From assembly GCF_901709675.1 (NCBI RefSeq), contig NC_051107.1, positions 1,481,501 to 1,545,500 on the forward strand: a stretch of DNA of 64,000 nt, read 5' to 3'. Positions 41,531-52,130 of the stretch are shown piece after piece. The notes under the pieces are model-generated. The model had not been told where the DNA came from and ran no database searches. It saw nothing but the letters and a program-made list of their open reading frames with translations. The position numbers and the translations under genes are program-made. Numbering within the stretch: the stretch's first letter is position 1; each line of letters opens with the position of its first letter. Origin of the DNA: Syngnathus acus. Taxonomy: Eukaryota > Chordata > Actinopteri > Syngnathiformes > Syngnathidae.

Positions 41531-43334
41531 CTGGTCGAGGCAGAGAGCGAGCCGCAATGTAAGGCCGTAAGGGCTCATTGGGGGGTCGGGGGGTCGTACC
41601 TTGTCAAGTTTGACATCCTCCTTCTTGACCGACTTGAGGTTGGCACGGAGATCCATGGAACCTTTGTGCTTGGATCCCAGTAGGGCTCTCATCATCTCAT
41701 CGGCAGACACCCTCACCTTCCTCAGGGCGGGCTTTTTGAATTTACCGCCGAGATCCTGCACCTTCAGTTTCAGCTCACGTATCTACACGATGTTATTGAC
41801 AGGAAAAGTATATTTTTCTTTTTAAAAGTAGAACATGACTCTTGCCTATTTTGTTCATTGTAAATTACGATTACTCCCCAATCCCAAAAATATATACTAT
41901 ATTTTATTGCATATATTGTATGTTCTTTTTTTTTTTTTATTAAGTTAAATACAGAAACGTAAGTGGAATTTTTAACGTCGAAAGATACTGCAAAAATCTC
42001 ACGTCAGTGTTGTGTTTGTTGACTTTGTATTCACAGTCGTATCTCTCCTCGTCCACCACGTCGACCTTGGAGTGCAGCTCCTTGCACAGTTCCTGAGGAG
42101 GTGAAGGTATTTCAAGATGATTCTAAAAATTACGGTCTCATCTGCCAAACCTGCAGCTCGTCCAGCGACAACCCAGACAGTTGCAGAGGAGGCAGCTTCT
42201 CCTCCAGGTAGCGCACTTTCTCCTCTTCTCGTTCCTGCCTCTCGTTCTCCAGATCCTCGCAGGCTCTCGTCAGGAGGAGCATCTGATTGGACGAAAGGGG
42301 CATGTCAATCAAAAAATCCTGATGCTGTCTATGGTGAGTGACTCACCTTTAAGGAAAGCTTGCGGGAAGCCGTGATCTTTGACTTCGGCTGCAGCAAAAA
42401 GATATTTTGTCAGTGTAATTTTATTTTTATACAAAAATTTAACAAAATACAGAAACCAATATACACAAGAATATAACAGAAAATATATTTTTTAATTAAT
42501 TTGATGTATGAACGAAATGTAATTTGTATAATAATTATTATTAATTATTTAAATGAATGATTACTAAATATGCAAATATTAAAAACCATCAAATGAATGA
42601 TATTAAAGCAGCATTGCAAAAATGCTCATAAAAAGTAATTTAACAAGTAAAAAAATACACAAATAAACTGACAAAAAAATGAAAAGATGGTTATTTTTGT
42701 AGTTTTCTTTCAGTTAAAATAAAATCTTAAAATAGATATTTAAATTAAATGTTGGAAATAAAGTCAATAACTAAAAAATAACAAATCCAAATCATTTGGG
42801 CTGGGTTCATGGTACACGTTTGGCTAAAAAATACACACAATCCAGTCAAAAATAAATATAGAATAATCTTAATAACTACAATAAATTAAATTAATACAAA
42901 AGCTATTTTATGTCAAAAATGGGACAGTAGAATGGTCACATTCGTAGCCTTCTGATGGACATGCATGTAAACAAAAAAAACCCTTAAATGTTAGTTTTTT
43001 CCCCTCAAAATTCTGATAGTATAGACCAAATGTAACACTTGTCAACCTTGAATTACTTGCTGTTGCTTTTACTTCTCCCTAACCTCCGACAGCAGTGCAT
43101 GTCATATATGGGTAAACCGCCAGTCGAGTGGCATGTGAAAAGATAAAAGTTATATTAATAGCTCACATGGATGCTGATAACAACGGGGGGCAGATTAGCT
43201 CAAGCCGGTTATTTAGGCGTATGTTCGTAACAAGGACGGCGTGACCCCTTTTTTTCTTAACCCGAAAGATTAGCGGTGTGTGAATCCTCACTCACCTTAT
43301 CCCACTTGGCGTTGATCGCTGTTCTGCTCTGCAT
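41429..43334 (-). CDS. tnni1: Troponin I, slow skeletal (TNNI1) type, whole coding gene
   Basis: Troponin I is the inhibitory subunit of the troponin complex: it holds actin-tropomyosin off until Ca2+-loaded troponin C releases it. Six coding exons give 195 residues (human TNNI1 has 187). Features in order: [12 protein letters not shown]-terminal troponin-C-binding region, the coiled-coil IT-arm ([20 protein letters not shown]), the inhibitory peptide [16 protein letters not shown], the switch region [20 protein letters not shown], and the C-terminal signature [27 protein letters not shown] points to the slow type rather than fast (NIEEKSG) or cardiac (NIDALSG). Fish have several tnni1-like paralogs, so the exact paralog is not certain. 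Translation starts at the first base of exon 2, after a 5'UTR exon. All junctions are GT-AG and phase 0. Confidence 0.93.
41600..41782 (-). CDS. tnni1: troponin I coding exon 5 (inhibitory and switch regions)
   Basis: Encodes [20 protein letters not shown] then [20 protein letters not shown] and [20 protein letters not shown]. It carries the actin-binding inhibitory peptide and the switch helix that binds the troponin C N-lobe. [13 protein letters not shown] replaces the usual DLRGKFKRPPLRR, an odd but conservative set of changes. Confidence 0.95.
42003..42092 (-). CDS. tnni1: troponin I coding exon 4
   Basis: Encodes [20 protein letters not shown] then [10 protein letters not shown], the second IT-arm helix. 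[10 protein letters not shown] follows the TNNI1 pattern. The donor is GTGAGA. Confidence 0.93.
42151..42282 (-). CDS. tnni1: troponin I coding exon 3
   Basis: Encodes [20 protein letters not shown] then [20 protein letters not shown] and DELQ, the first IT-arm helix that pairs with troponin T. EKVRYL is typical of TNNI1. Ends at a GTTTGG donor. Confidence 0.93.
42347..42388 (-). CDS. tnni1: troponin I coding exon 2
   Basis: A 14-codon exon, acceptor TTTGCTGCAG, donor [20 protein letters not shown] is the conserved start of the troponin I core that contacts troponin C. Confidence 0.92.
42389..43295 (-). other. troponin I intron 2, nothing recognisable
   Basis: A 0.9-kb AT-rich intron. I see no repeat ends or coding sequence. 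Confidence 0.55.
43296..43334 (-). CDS. tnni1: troponin I coding exon 1 (exon 2 of the gene)
   Basis: The acceptor TTTTTTTGCAG is followed at once by ATG, giving [13 protein letters not shown] before a GTGAGT donor. The preceding 5'UTR exon has no ATG, so this ATG is the likely start. The peptide is longer than the human TNNI1 N-terminus at the same place. Confidence 0.85.
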
Positions 43335-43615
43335 CTGCAAAAAAAAATATGATTAAGTATGAAGCAACCACGCTTAGTTTGACTTTAAAGTGGAGTGGTG
43401 AACAAATGAGGGACTGAAGGGAGATATTAAATTGGTTTTAAATCGTGCATGTTTCATAAAGAAGTTAACAATAGCGCCGCTTCCTTCCATTTTTTTTAAT
43501 AAAAAAAAAAAAAGATTGGACATCTTTTACATATAGCATCAGTCACACATATTTATAAAGATATGTTTTTAAAAATTTGTCTCAGTCACACATATTTATA
43601 AATATATGTCATTAC

Positions 43616-43700
43616 CTTTCCTGGAGTGTCTGAGTAGTGCTCTCGGAGTTGAAGGGTCTGCAACAATGGACCCCTTCGGACAATGGGCCCCTTTATATGA
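43616..43700 (-). promoter_or_regulatory. tnni1: troponin I core promoter and 5'UTR exon
   Basis: CATATAAAGG at 43690-43699 is a TATA box on the minus strand. About 25-30 bases on, near 43665, transcription would start; a short leader without ATG runs to GGAAAG at 43616, before a GTAATG donor. Upstream lies GCATTCTTGG (about 43736-43745), similar to a muscle MCAT element. A TATA-driven promoter with a noncoding first exon fits muscle troponin genes. The start site is inferred. Confidence 0.6.
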
Positions 43701-45170
43701 GCCAGCGAACAGGCGAGATAAAGTCTGGTCCACCAAGAATGCTGGCACGGCCCCAGGCCTGATATATGACCTACTCTGACATCGCCGCCGCAGGGGGGAA
43801 GAAAGCGGAAGAATAAGTCATGATGAGCCTCGGTTACTGCAACAAACATTGTTGACACATTTTTGCTTCTTGTTTATGCAAATGAGGCTGAAATAAAAAG
43901 TGGGGGGGATCAGCAAATACAAGGAGGATGATCTAGCTATCTGTCTGTTTGTCCGTCCATCCATCCTGAGTGTTCTGTCATTGCTCTTCAGTGATCCTCA
44001 GCAGGTGGACGCGCTATTCCTGATGCAACCCAACTCCGCACACACAAACACACAAAAAGAGATGATGTCAGAACCTTCTTCTCATTGTGGGCTATTGTTT
44101 TTATACCACGCTTGTTTTAAGGGCGACGAATTGACTTCAAAACGGACAAATATGTGAAATCGGTCAAACATTCTATTTGGTGTTTGGTTTTTAAACAGAT
44201 ACATTGAAAATGTAACTCGTACAACATATTGCTTGGAATGAATGGACGTTCAGAATGCTTCAAAGCTGGGGAGGTGTCAGTGCTCAAACTGGCCACCGGA
44301 TGGCGACAGAGCTATGAATTAAAATCTGCCGGGGAGTCCGTCAAGTTAGTGCATGTCAAAAACGGAAGTAAACTACAGCTCCTTCATATTACACCGTGAT
44401 TCATCGTATTAATTGTTCAATTTCTCCACAACGCATAACTATAGTAGAACGATTGCACGGCAAAACTGCTGTAGTTGCTATATTGGATTGCTTCTACAAC
44501 TACGTGCATGTAACAATGGTTTTAAAGTTCTCTATAACCAAAATTTAATTGATGTTAATATAATTATATTAAAATTAAAATTATTTTTAGAACGTCACTC
44601 GCACTGCTACTAGCGTGAAGATAAAACTGCTGTGAAAAGAAACAAAAAGAGAGACGTTGACGAAAGAAATGATATCAATATTTTTTACTCTGAAGGTTTC
44701 ATTTCCGTTTTTCGGTACCCCTTCATGGAGAACGGCTTTGTTTCGGGGGAGGGGGCGTTAACAGGAGGACAAAAAAGAGGGGGTCCGCACTCTGGGGGAG
44801 GTTCGGTCCAGTAGCCCCGCAGAGGCCCAGGAAAGGCCGCGAGACGAGTGAGGAAGCCACGCCGGGAAGGAGCGCCTCCTTGGCGGGCGTGGATTCGGCG
44901 GGACACCCGCCAAGGAAGACGGCTGCAGGGGCTCATCTGCAACGGTGCAGACGAATCCCGCAATTGGTTTTCGCGCTTCGCTGTGAGCGGAACGGCAGTC
45001 CTTCAAAACCGGTTCGGCAGGGCAAGCTTCATAACACCCGTTCCGATCCGGCCGCCCCTGACAGTCACACCGCCTTGCGTGTGTGCGGCATGAGACGGAG
45101 GCTCCACTTCAGCACTCTGCTCTTATAAGGCGTCTGACATTTGGCGTGTGAGACGTACGAAGCGGGGAAG
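43701..45170. other. Divergent intergenic region between troponin I and st8sia1
   Basis: The two genes point away from each other across 1.5 kb. The left part is AT-rich with a CTCF-like word at 44293-44307. From about 44750 to 45100 it turns GC-rich with many CpGs, as expected for the st8sia1 promoter. TTATAAGG at 45122-45129, about 45 bases before the st8sia1 ATG, could act as a TATA element. Open frames on both strands here are by-products of GC content. Confidence 0.5.
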
Positions 45171-45352
45171 ATGTTGATGCGGTGCTACCGGGCCAAGCTG
45201 TCGGCGTGGGCCGCGGTGTGCTTGCTGGTGCTAGGCTGGTACTACGTGTTCCCCGTGTATCGGGTGCCCCGGGACAAGGACATCGTGGAAGAGGTGCTGA
45301 GGCAGCAGGACCACCCGTGGAAGAAGAACCAGACTGGCATCGACCATTACAG
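45171..45352 (+). CDS. st8sia1: st8sia1 exon 1 (tail, transmembrane anchor, stem)
   Basis: From ATG to a GTACAC donor, phase 2. Encodes [30 protein letters not shown] and the stem with an N-glycosylation sequon NQT. The donor merges into a short CA repeat. Confidence 0.93.
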
Positions 45353-48300
45353 GTACACACGCACACACACGTTCCTTCTGTGTTTACTTTAACACCCATT
45401 GTGTCAATAAATCTCATCACCTGAATCATCACAGTGATTGTCACACACCAATGCAATCCCGTTCCAAAAGATGCTTATCACGACAGATTAGCCAAGTATG
45501 TCTCTAGCATGGCAAAAAAAAAGAAAGAAAAAAAAAAGGTGTGTGTGCTGGTGGGGGGTAGGGGATTGGGAATTGGAACACATCTTCAGTTACCACCCCG
45601 AAATATAATTTGAACAAATTTGTGCTTTTTGTGTATGTAATCCTACAAAATTTGTGCGATGACAGGCATTACATGACAATGTTATTTTGCACCCCAAAAC
45701 CCTCAGTTACCACAAAATACAGTTTTGTACCAAATCCTACAAAATTCTCATCAAATGAGGCTAACTCAAGAGCAGAAGATATTAGTTTTCATTCCAGAAA
45801 CTTTAACTACCCTTCAAAATACTTATATGTGCAGTCGACTCATTGTAATGAAGCGCTTTAGTTTTTGACATTTTATAAGAGGCTTAACTCAAGAGCAGGC
45901 AATCTTAATTTGCATAAAACAAAATTTATTAGCCTGAAATCCATCCACTGCACTAGTTAGAGTGAATTACTTCAATTTTTGACAAAATTCCAGTAAATTC
46001 TTATGCTTAAGTAGATAGGCGAAAAAAAACTTCAATTCACCACCAGGATATTTCACTTTTGTACTAATTATAGTTGATTACTTTTTGTACCAAAAACTAC
46101 AAAAATCTATCATGATGGATAAAATTTGGTGGAATTTTTTATTCTTTGCAGTACTGCTTATACTTATGTACTGGTTACGTAAAAAAAAAAGCCCCAACGA
46201 TCAACCGATTATGAGTCAATCCCCTTTTTGGTATGTCAAAAACGTTGGCACGCACGCAGACATTTTTGAGGGAAGTTGCTGAAGCCCAAAAGACGGGCAC
46301 CAATTGCCAAAATTATTCACACAATCAATTAATTTCTGTTAAAGTTGTTGACAGTCCATAAATCTTTACAAAGCAGGTGAAAAGAAGCCACAGTGGATAT
46401 AAAAAGTGTTCTCCAAAGAGCTTAACCAAATAATTGCCTGATACTATAAAAGAAAAACTATGAGGGCAATTGAAGTGGGGGAAAAACAATGACAAAAAGT
46501 TGTTTAATCATTTTTCATTTTTTTCAGTAAAAAGCATTCAGTCATTAAATTGAATTTATGAACATCAAACATAATATAATTGATATAAGTTAGAATTGTA
46601 ATTATTCCTTCATTTTCCAATTGATTTATTATTAATTTTTCCTTCATTTTCCAATTAATTTATTCTTAATTTGAAAAGAAAAATGTACAATTCCTTTCAT
46701 CAACATGAGACGCTCATACCACCTTGTAGCAGAAAAATATATTTTTAACTTTACATAAGCAACCATATTTGTGTTTGGTTAACATACTTGCCCACTTATA
46801 TGCTAATTAACAATAGTGTTAAATTTTTGAAAAACTATATTATTGTATTTGATTAAATTTGCTAATACCTGCAGAAATTCTTTAACATGACAAACATTTC
46901 ATTTTGAGGTCTGTCCACTCAAGTGAGCCCGTTTTAATTTGCCCCTCCCAGGAAGCTGCTGAGTGACTGCTGCCACCCGCAGCGTCTATTTGCGCTGACC
47001 AAGGAGAACGCGCCGGTGGGCAAGGTGCTGTGGTATGACGGCGAGTTCTACCACTCGCATACGGTCAACAACGAGACCCACTCGCTGTTTGTGCAGGTGA
47101 GCAAAGAAGGAGCGAGGGCCTGTTTTTGTTTTCCGTGCACTCAGCGCAACATGACGCGACTATGGGTTTTATGATATGGATCATGGGGGTGGGTAGGGGA
47201 GGGTGGGAGAGTTGGTTGCGGTCAATAATATGAGATGAGATTCCCTCCACTTACCCGCTCTTTGCATAAAGTACACAATGGGAGAAAAAAAGGGCCTATT
47301 GAGTGTGTAAAGTTTTATTTTTTTCAAAAACAAATTGGGCTCTCTTGTTTTGAATGTATTTTGGGCTCGCTCTAATAATTCAGACGATCACCGAGGCCTC
47401 AGAGCGCCACATTAATATCCGGCTTGAGGGGAAGTGGGGGTGGGGGGATGGAGCGGTGTGGTGAATATTTGACCCTAATTTGCAGACGCGAGCTGTGCAT
47501 GCTCATTCATGAAGGGGGAGGTGAATAGAAATAGACATAATAGAAGCAGAACGGCTATGCTAAACCTTCGAGAGGTGAGCCCGGGGGCTCATTGAAAGGC
47601 TTTTAGTGGCAAATTGTACAATGAAATTGCAGTATTTTGAGTTCTAATGGAATTATTTTCCATAAAATGTTTCAGCACTTCACCTTTCCCATTGCAAAGG
47701 CTATGCAAATTATTTATTTATTTACTTGGTGGTCATGGTGTTAGTATGCTCATTCAATTTATTAGCATTAAATCAATTTATTAGCATAACTGAAAGCTAT
47801 CGCCGGTGCTCGTAAATTTAGCTTAGCTGCGAAGCTACTAAATTCAGATTGGGTGTCACCACAAAAACTTGAATGGAATGTACTATGTGTTCAGTTTGGA
47901 ATGTGGCCGAACAAATTAGTCAGAACTTCCTGCGTGTTTCCCTCAAAACACACTGCCCCCTGTTGTTTTGAAGTGTCAATTACAAACAATTGTAGCTTCC
48001 CACCACATAAGAATCATTTTTAAAAAATCATGAGTCTCTCTGTAGTGAGCGCTATGAGGAATATCACATTTCACGGAGCAATAAATGCCTCATTTGCATG
48101 ACTCCTGGTTCTTCGTTACATGATTCTGTGCGTTTACCGCGCGACTCTCCGACGTGCGTCTATTTTTAGCGCCTAATTTACAGGCCTGTTTAGCTACATT
48201 GGATGCACACTCACACTGTCGCCCCTCTCTCAAAAGAGCCGCGATTTAATGCTGGCAGCACATGCTAAGCTCCTTTATTGTATTTGGGCATTAGCTAAGG

Positions 48301-50228
48301 AAAGTAGACATTGAGACTACAGTCGTTTGGTCACACAGAGAATATGCAGTACATGTTTCAGGTAGTACATTTGTGACTGAGGCTTTCCTTGCCCAGAGGA
48401 GAAAGACTTTCAGTACCTTTAAAAATAAAAAAAAGCAGTTTTAATTCTTTGATTTGTTAGCCTTATGCTAAGATGCTAAGCTAATAAGGAGCGCTGTCCT
48501 CTTTTTCACACGTCAATGTAAATGAAATGACGAAAATCAGTCCATCCCATCCATCCATCCATTTTCTGTACCGCTCCAACCTTTTAATAACTTATTTTTT
48601 TGTGAGTGAAACCAGATGTGTGCACTTGTGAGTGTTATTAGAAGCCAGACATGTTTCCAGAGGGATTTTCTGTACAGTACATTGCAATGAGATGACGAGC
48701 TGAATCATTCCTGCTTTATTTATTTTAGCACTGAGTAATTTACAATTCAATAAAGGACAAATACAGATATTATATAATATTTTTTTTGTTTTTTTACATT
48801 CGTGCAGGCTAACCCCCTCCCGCTCCCCCTCAAGAAGTGCGCAGTGGTGGGCAACGGCGGCATCCTCCGGCACAGCCAATGCGGCCGCGACATCGACCAG
48901 GCCGACTTTGTCATGAGGTGACGTCCGCCGACATCTGTCTCCCGAGCCGTTCCAACTTGGCTTTGGAGAAACTCCGGTTTGACTCACCGCTGCGCTAATT
49001 TGAATGAACGTAGCATCGTGGTGGTTACTTTGCATAGCTATCCAAAACTTTGCCCTGTCCCAATTAAACCAATCTCATTACAATTTGGTGGATAGATATT
49101 GGTGGATCTATATAAAAGTGATTTTAACTCATATATTTCAAATTTTCCTGGTTGAAATATACAAGGCAAGTCATGCTTTTTATGTATGCTGATTAGATTG
49201 TTACTTCCCATGTTTCAATGTAAGCCCAAAAAAAACCCCTGACCCAACAAGTCGTGCAAGTTTGACAGTTATTTGCACGACTCACCCAAACCAGTCGTGG
49301 CGCTTGTTAAACTGCCAATTATACTAATGATGATCTCATACAGCACAAGGAAATGGATTCCAATCATTATATATTTGCAGGTGTAACCTCCCGCCGCTCT
49401 CCAAGGAATACGTGGAGGACGTGGGCACCAAAACGCACTTGGTGACCGCCAACCCCAGCATCATTGAGAAGAGGTGAGCGCACGCTTGACGTCAACAAAA
49501 GAAATTGTCATGATGATTGTCTGATTGATTAGGAAAAAATAGCAGTTTTGGCGACATAGTGTGCATGCTGTGGCCACTAGGGAGCAGTTTAATACAAACA
49601 GGCAAATAAGAGTTTTACAACTAGGTGACTCCGTAAACTGCAGTAAAATTTGTTTTCTTTGCAGAGGATAAAGAATATATGTGCGAGACTAGTTACAAGT
49701 AGAATTGATCACGCAATAGTAGTTATGTAGACTGTGCAGGTGTACCTAATGAAATGTCCCCTCAGATTCCAGAACCTGATGTGGTCCCGCAAGGCCTTCG
49801 TGGACAGCATGAAAGCGTATGGTAGCAGTTTCGTCTACATGCCGGCTTTCTCCATGCGTCCCGGCACCGACCCATCTCTGCGCGCCACCTACGCGCTGGC
49901 CGACACCTCGTCCGACCTCACCATGCTTTTTGCCAACCCCGCCTTCCTGCGCAACGTGGGTCAGTTCTGGAAGGCCCGCAGTGTGCACGCCCGGCGCCTC
50001 TCTACAGGTCTCTTCATGGTCACCCTGGCGCTAGGCCTGTGCGACGAAGTGAGCGTCTACGGTTTCTGGCCCTTCTCCTCGGACCTGGCCGAGCGGCCCA
50101 TCAGCCATCACTACTACGACGACATGCAGCCCTACCGCTGGTTCCACGCTATGTCCGAGGAGTTCGTGCAGCTATGGGAGCTGCACAAGAGCGGGACCCT
50201 CCGTGTTAATCTGGGACACTGCGGTTAG
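45171..50228 (+). CDS. st8sia1: ST8SIA1, alpha-N-acetylneuraminide alpha-2,8-sialyltransferase (GD3 synthase), whole gene
   Basis: This Golgi type II enzyme moves sialic acid from CMP-Neu5Ac onto GM3, making ganglioside GD3. Five exons give 330 residues (human 341-356). A short cytosolic tail is followed by a membrane anchor (about 11-31, [20 protein letters not shown]) and [17 protein letters not shown], close to human VYRLPNEKEIVQGVLQQ. Sialyl motif L begins [12 protein letters not shown] and runs to LVTANPS; motif S is [20 protein letters not shown]; motif III is HHYYDD; motif VS is HAMSEEF with its His and Glu. Cysteines of both family disulfides are present (DCCHPQ, KKCAVV, GLCDEV, GHCG). 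All junctions are GT-AG and in phase. ATG 45171 is the first in frame. Match to GD3 synthase is much closer than to ST8SIA5 or the polysialyltransferases. Confidence 0.95.
45353..46951 (+). other. st8sia1 intron 1, AT-rich
   Basis: 1.6 kb. Contains loosely repeated ACCAAAnCTACAAAAnTCT words (about 45640-46110) suggesting an old degenerate tandem repeat. A 65-residue open frame with a hydrophobic stretch at 46085-46282 is judged fortuitous. Confidence 0.5.
46952..47096 (+). CDS. st8sia1: st8sia1 exon 2
   Basis: Acceptor GCCCCTCCCAG; encodes [20 protein letters not shown], then [20 protein letters not shown] and ETHSLFVQ. The WYDGEF block and a second sequon NET match human WYDGEFLYSFTIDNST. 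Donor GTGAGC. Confidence 0.94.
47097..48807 (+). other. st8sia1 intron 2
   Basis: 1.7 kb. Near 48549 it contains CATCCATCCATTTTCTGTACCGC, the end fragment of a common teleost repeat. Otherwise nothing recognisable. Confidence 0.5.
48808..48917 (+). CDS. st8sia1: st8sia1 exon 3 (sialyl motif L, first part)
   Basis: Acceptor TTCGTGCAG; encodes [20 protein letters not shown] then [16 protein letters not shown]. It contains the CMP-sialic acid donor-binding motif. Donor GTGACG, phase 2. Confidence 0.95.
48918..49380 (+). other. st8sia1 intron 3, nothing recognisable
   Basis: A 463-bp AT-rich intron without identifiable repeats. Confidence 0.5.
49381..49473 (+). CDS. st8sia1: st8sia1 exon 4 (sialyl motif L, second part)
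   Basis: Acceptor ATATTTGCAG; encodes [20 protein letters not shown] then [12 protein letters not shown], completing motif L. Donor GTGAGC, phase 2. Confidence 0.95.
49766..50228 (+). CDS. st8sia1: st8sia1 exon 5 (motifs S, III and VS; stop)
   Basis: Acceptor GTCCCCTCAG; starts [20 protein letters not shown] and carries [20 protein letters not shown], the S motif, [20 protein letters not shown], and the catalytic [17 protein letters not shown]. Stop TAG at 50226-50228 after GHCG. This single exon holds about half of the enzyme. Confidence 0.96.
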
Positions 50229-50739
50229 GTGGCCGCAGTCCCGGCGTCAAATATTCATGCCGGCTTCTCGGGACTGGCAAGGACGGGGGTGTTGTTACTA
50301 GATCTGCTTGACAAATGGGGCCGATGCGGCCGTTAAAGAACTCCCAGTTGCCCAGCAGAAGTTAGGGGGGAGGAGCTTCGGAAATTGTGAACTCCCCGGA
50401 TGACTATTGAGGTGAGGAGGTTGGGTGGTAAGATTTTTCCTGCTTGGTGGCACGATGGCCTTTGGAAAGACCTTTGAGCATCTTTTCAACACCATACTAG
50501 TGCGTTGAATTGTCCCATGTACTATGTGCTTTGTTTTGATGACTAAGACAATGCAGACTTGGGCCCAACCGATTAATCGCCCGGCAGATTTAATCCACAT
50601 CATCTCTTTTAATTCTTATTTTTTTGCACATTAAACTATTCCAACACAAAACAAAACTTAAGGACATTTAAACATTTCCTCAACCCAGCGGATTTTCGCA
50701 GATTTTTCTCTCTCGTAAAGTTAAAAACTAAAGGACATA

Positions 50740-51543
50740 CCGTAATTTTCGGACTATAAGTCGCACCGGAGTATAAATTGCACCAGCCATAAAATGCCCA
50801 AAAATGTGAAAAAAAAACATATATAAGTCGCTCCGGAGTATAAGTCGCATTTTGGGGGGCAATTTATTCGACAAAATTCAACACCAAGAACAGACATGAA
50901 CGAGCAACAACAGGCTAAACGTTACGGTATGCTAACGTGACAAACACAAACGAGGAGCTGAGAACGAGCCTGACGTAACATTCAGTTATTTAAAAAAAAC
51001 TATTACATAAATAACACGTTTATAAAACCATCTGTGTCACTCCAATTCATTAAATCCATCGATCGTCCTTTGTCAACAATGCCGTGTGCCGCGCCGCAGT
51101 TCAAATTATTCCACAGGCCCATACAACGATATATAAACTATATTTTAAATAACTATCACATAAACAACAATATTATCAAACCATTTGTGTCACTCCAAAT
51201 CATTAAATCCATCGATCAAATTTCTCGTCCTTTATGTCATCCTGGTGACAGAGGACATGTCCAGAGGATATGGCGCTTTAAAGTGTTAATTACTTTATTT
51301 GATTTTTTCTCTCTATTTTTCATGTTTTGAATATGTTCAAGATAAAGATATCAAAGCATGTGAAGTGATCAACTATACTAAAAATAACATGTGAAGTGGT
51401 CAACTATACTTGTAAGTAAGTGATGTGTTAATGATCAAGTAAAAATTTGTGAAAAAAAACATATATAAGTCGCTCCTGAGTATAAGTCGCCCCCCCCACC
51501 CAAACTATGAAAAAAACCGCGACTTATAGTCCGAAAATTACGG
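50740..51543. mobile_element. 804-bp TA-flanked element, CCGTAATTTTCGG-TIR family
   Basis: Left end CCGTAATTTTCGGACTATAA, right end TTATAGTCCGAAAATTACGG; the outer 20 bases are perfect inverse matches. TA flanks both sides. Subterminal words CATATATAAGTCGCTCC and GTATAAGTCGC recur at both ends. Inside, a block with TGTGTCACTCCA and TCATTAAATCCATCGATC occurs twice (about 51030 and 51187). No transposase is recognisable, so it is non-autonomous. Confidence 0.9.
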
Positions 51544-51879
51544 TAGTCAAATTTTTTGCTTGTGGATAATGTTTAATGTTAAGCAATCAAAAAAATAAGT
51601 TAAACAATTCATTATGATTGTTTTTAATTTATCAATCAATTAATCAGTTGGCGGAATTTTATCCTGCCGAATATTAGTATCGGCAGATTTTTATTTTTTC
51701 ATGACATTTGCGGACTTGTAGATTGGACATCAGTATTACGTTGTTCTGAATTTTTAAAATAGTTTTTAATCTTTTCACAAGTGAGGACAACATACTCATA
51801 CATGGACCATTCATTGCACTAGTAGGATATCAAATAAATGCCCAAACGGCTTTCCACAGTGCCGTAAAATTGATTTGTG

Positions 51880-52130
51880 TGTCTGCCTCACAGTTTTGAG
51901 GTTCTGGGGTCGAATCCCTTCTTCTCCCTGGTGCTTGCGTGGGGTTTCTCGCTCCCACATTCCAAAAATGTGCATGTTAGGTCCATTGAAGACTTGAAAT
52001 TGTCTGTAGGTGTGAATGAGTGTGCTTGTTTGTCTCTATGCGGCCTATGATTGGTTGGCGATTCCAGTCCAAAAGTCAGCTAGGATAGGCCACAGCTGAC
52101 CCACCACTCCACAAGTGGTTGAATTGATGG
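51880..52130 (+). repeat. SINE-like fish interspersed repeat, decayed
   Basis: TCTGCCTCACAGTTTTGAGG followed by TTCTGGGGTCGAATCCC resembles a tRNA-type B box, and later words (TGCGTGGGGTTTCTC, CATTGAAGACTTGAAATTG, GTGTGAATGAGTGTGCTTG, GCTAGGATAGGCCACAGC) follow the order of a very widespread teleost repeat. It is diverged and has no tRNA fold, so it is not a tRNA gene. Confidence 0.65.

Noticed and set aside
45089-45127. Short upstream ORF before the st8sia1 ATG
   Set aside because: The transcription start is probably close to or after it (TATA-like element at 45122), so it may not be in the mRNA.
44685-45128. Overlapping open frames on both strands upstream of st8sia1
   Set aside because: Explained by a GC-rich promoter region; none has a splice or family signature.
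46085-46282. 65-residue frame with a hydrophobic segment ([17 protein letters not shown])
   Set aside because: Looks like a small membrane protein, but it is AT-rich intronic DNA within a degenerate repeat, with no promoter or conservation evidence.
51034-51330. 98-residue frame inside the 804-bp TA element
   Set aside because: No transposase catalytic motif; arises from the internal duplicated AT-rich blocks.
51918-51940. B-box-like GGTTCTGGGGTCGAATCC, possible tRNA gene
   Set aside because: No matching A box or cloverleaf; it belongs to a known-looking SINE-like fish repeat.
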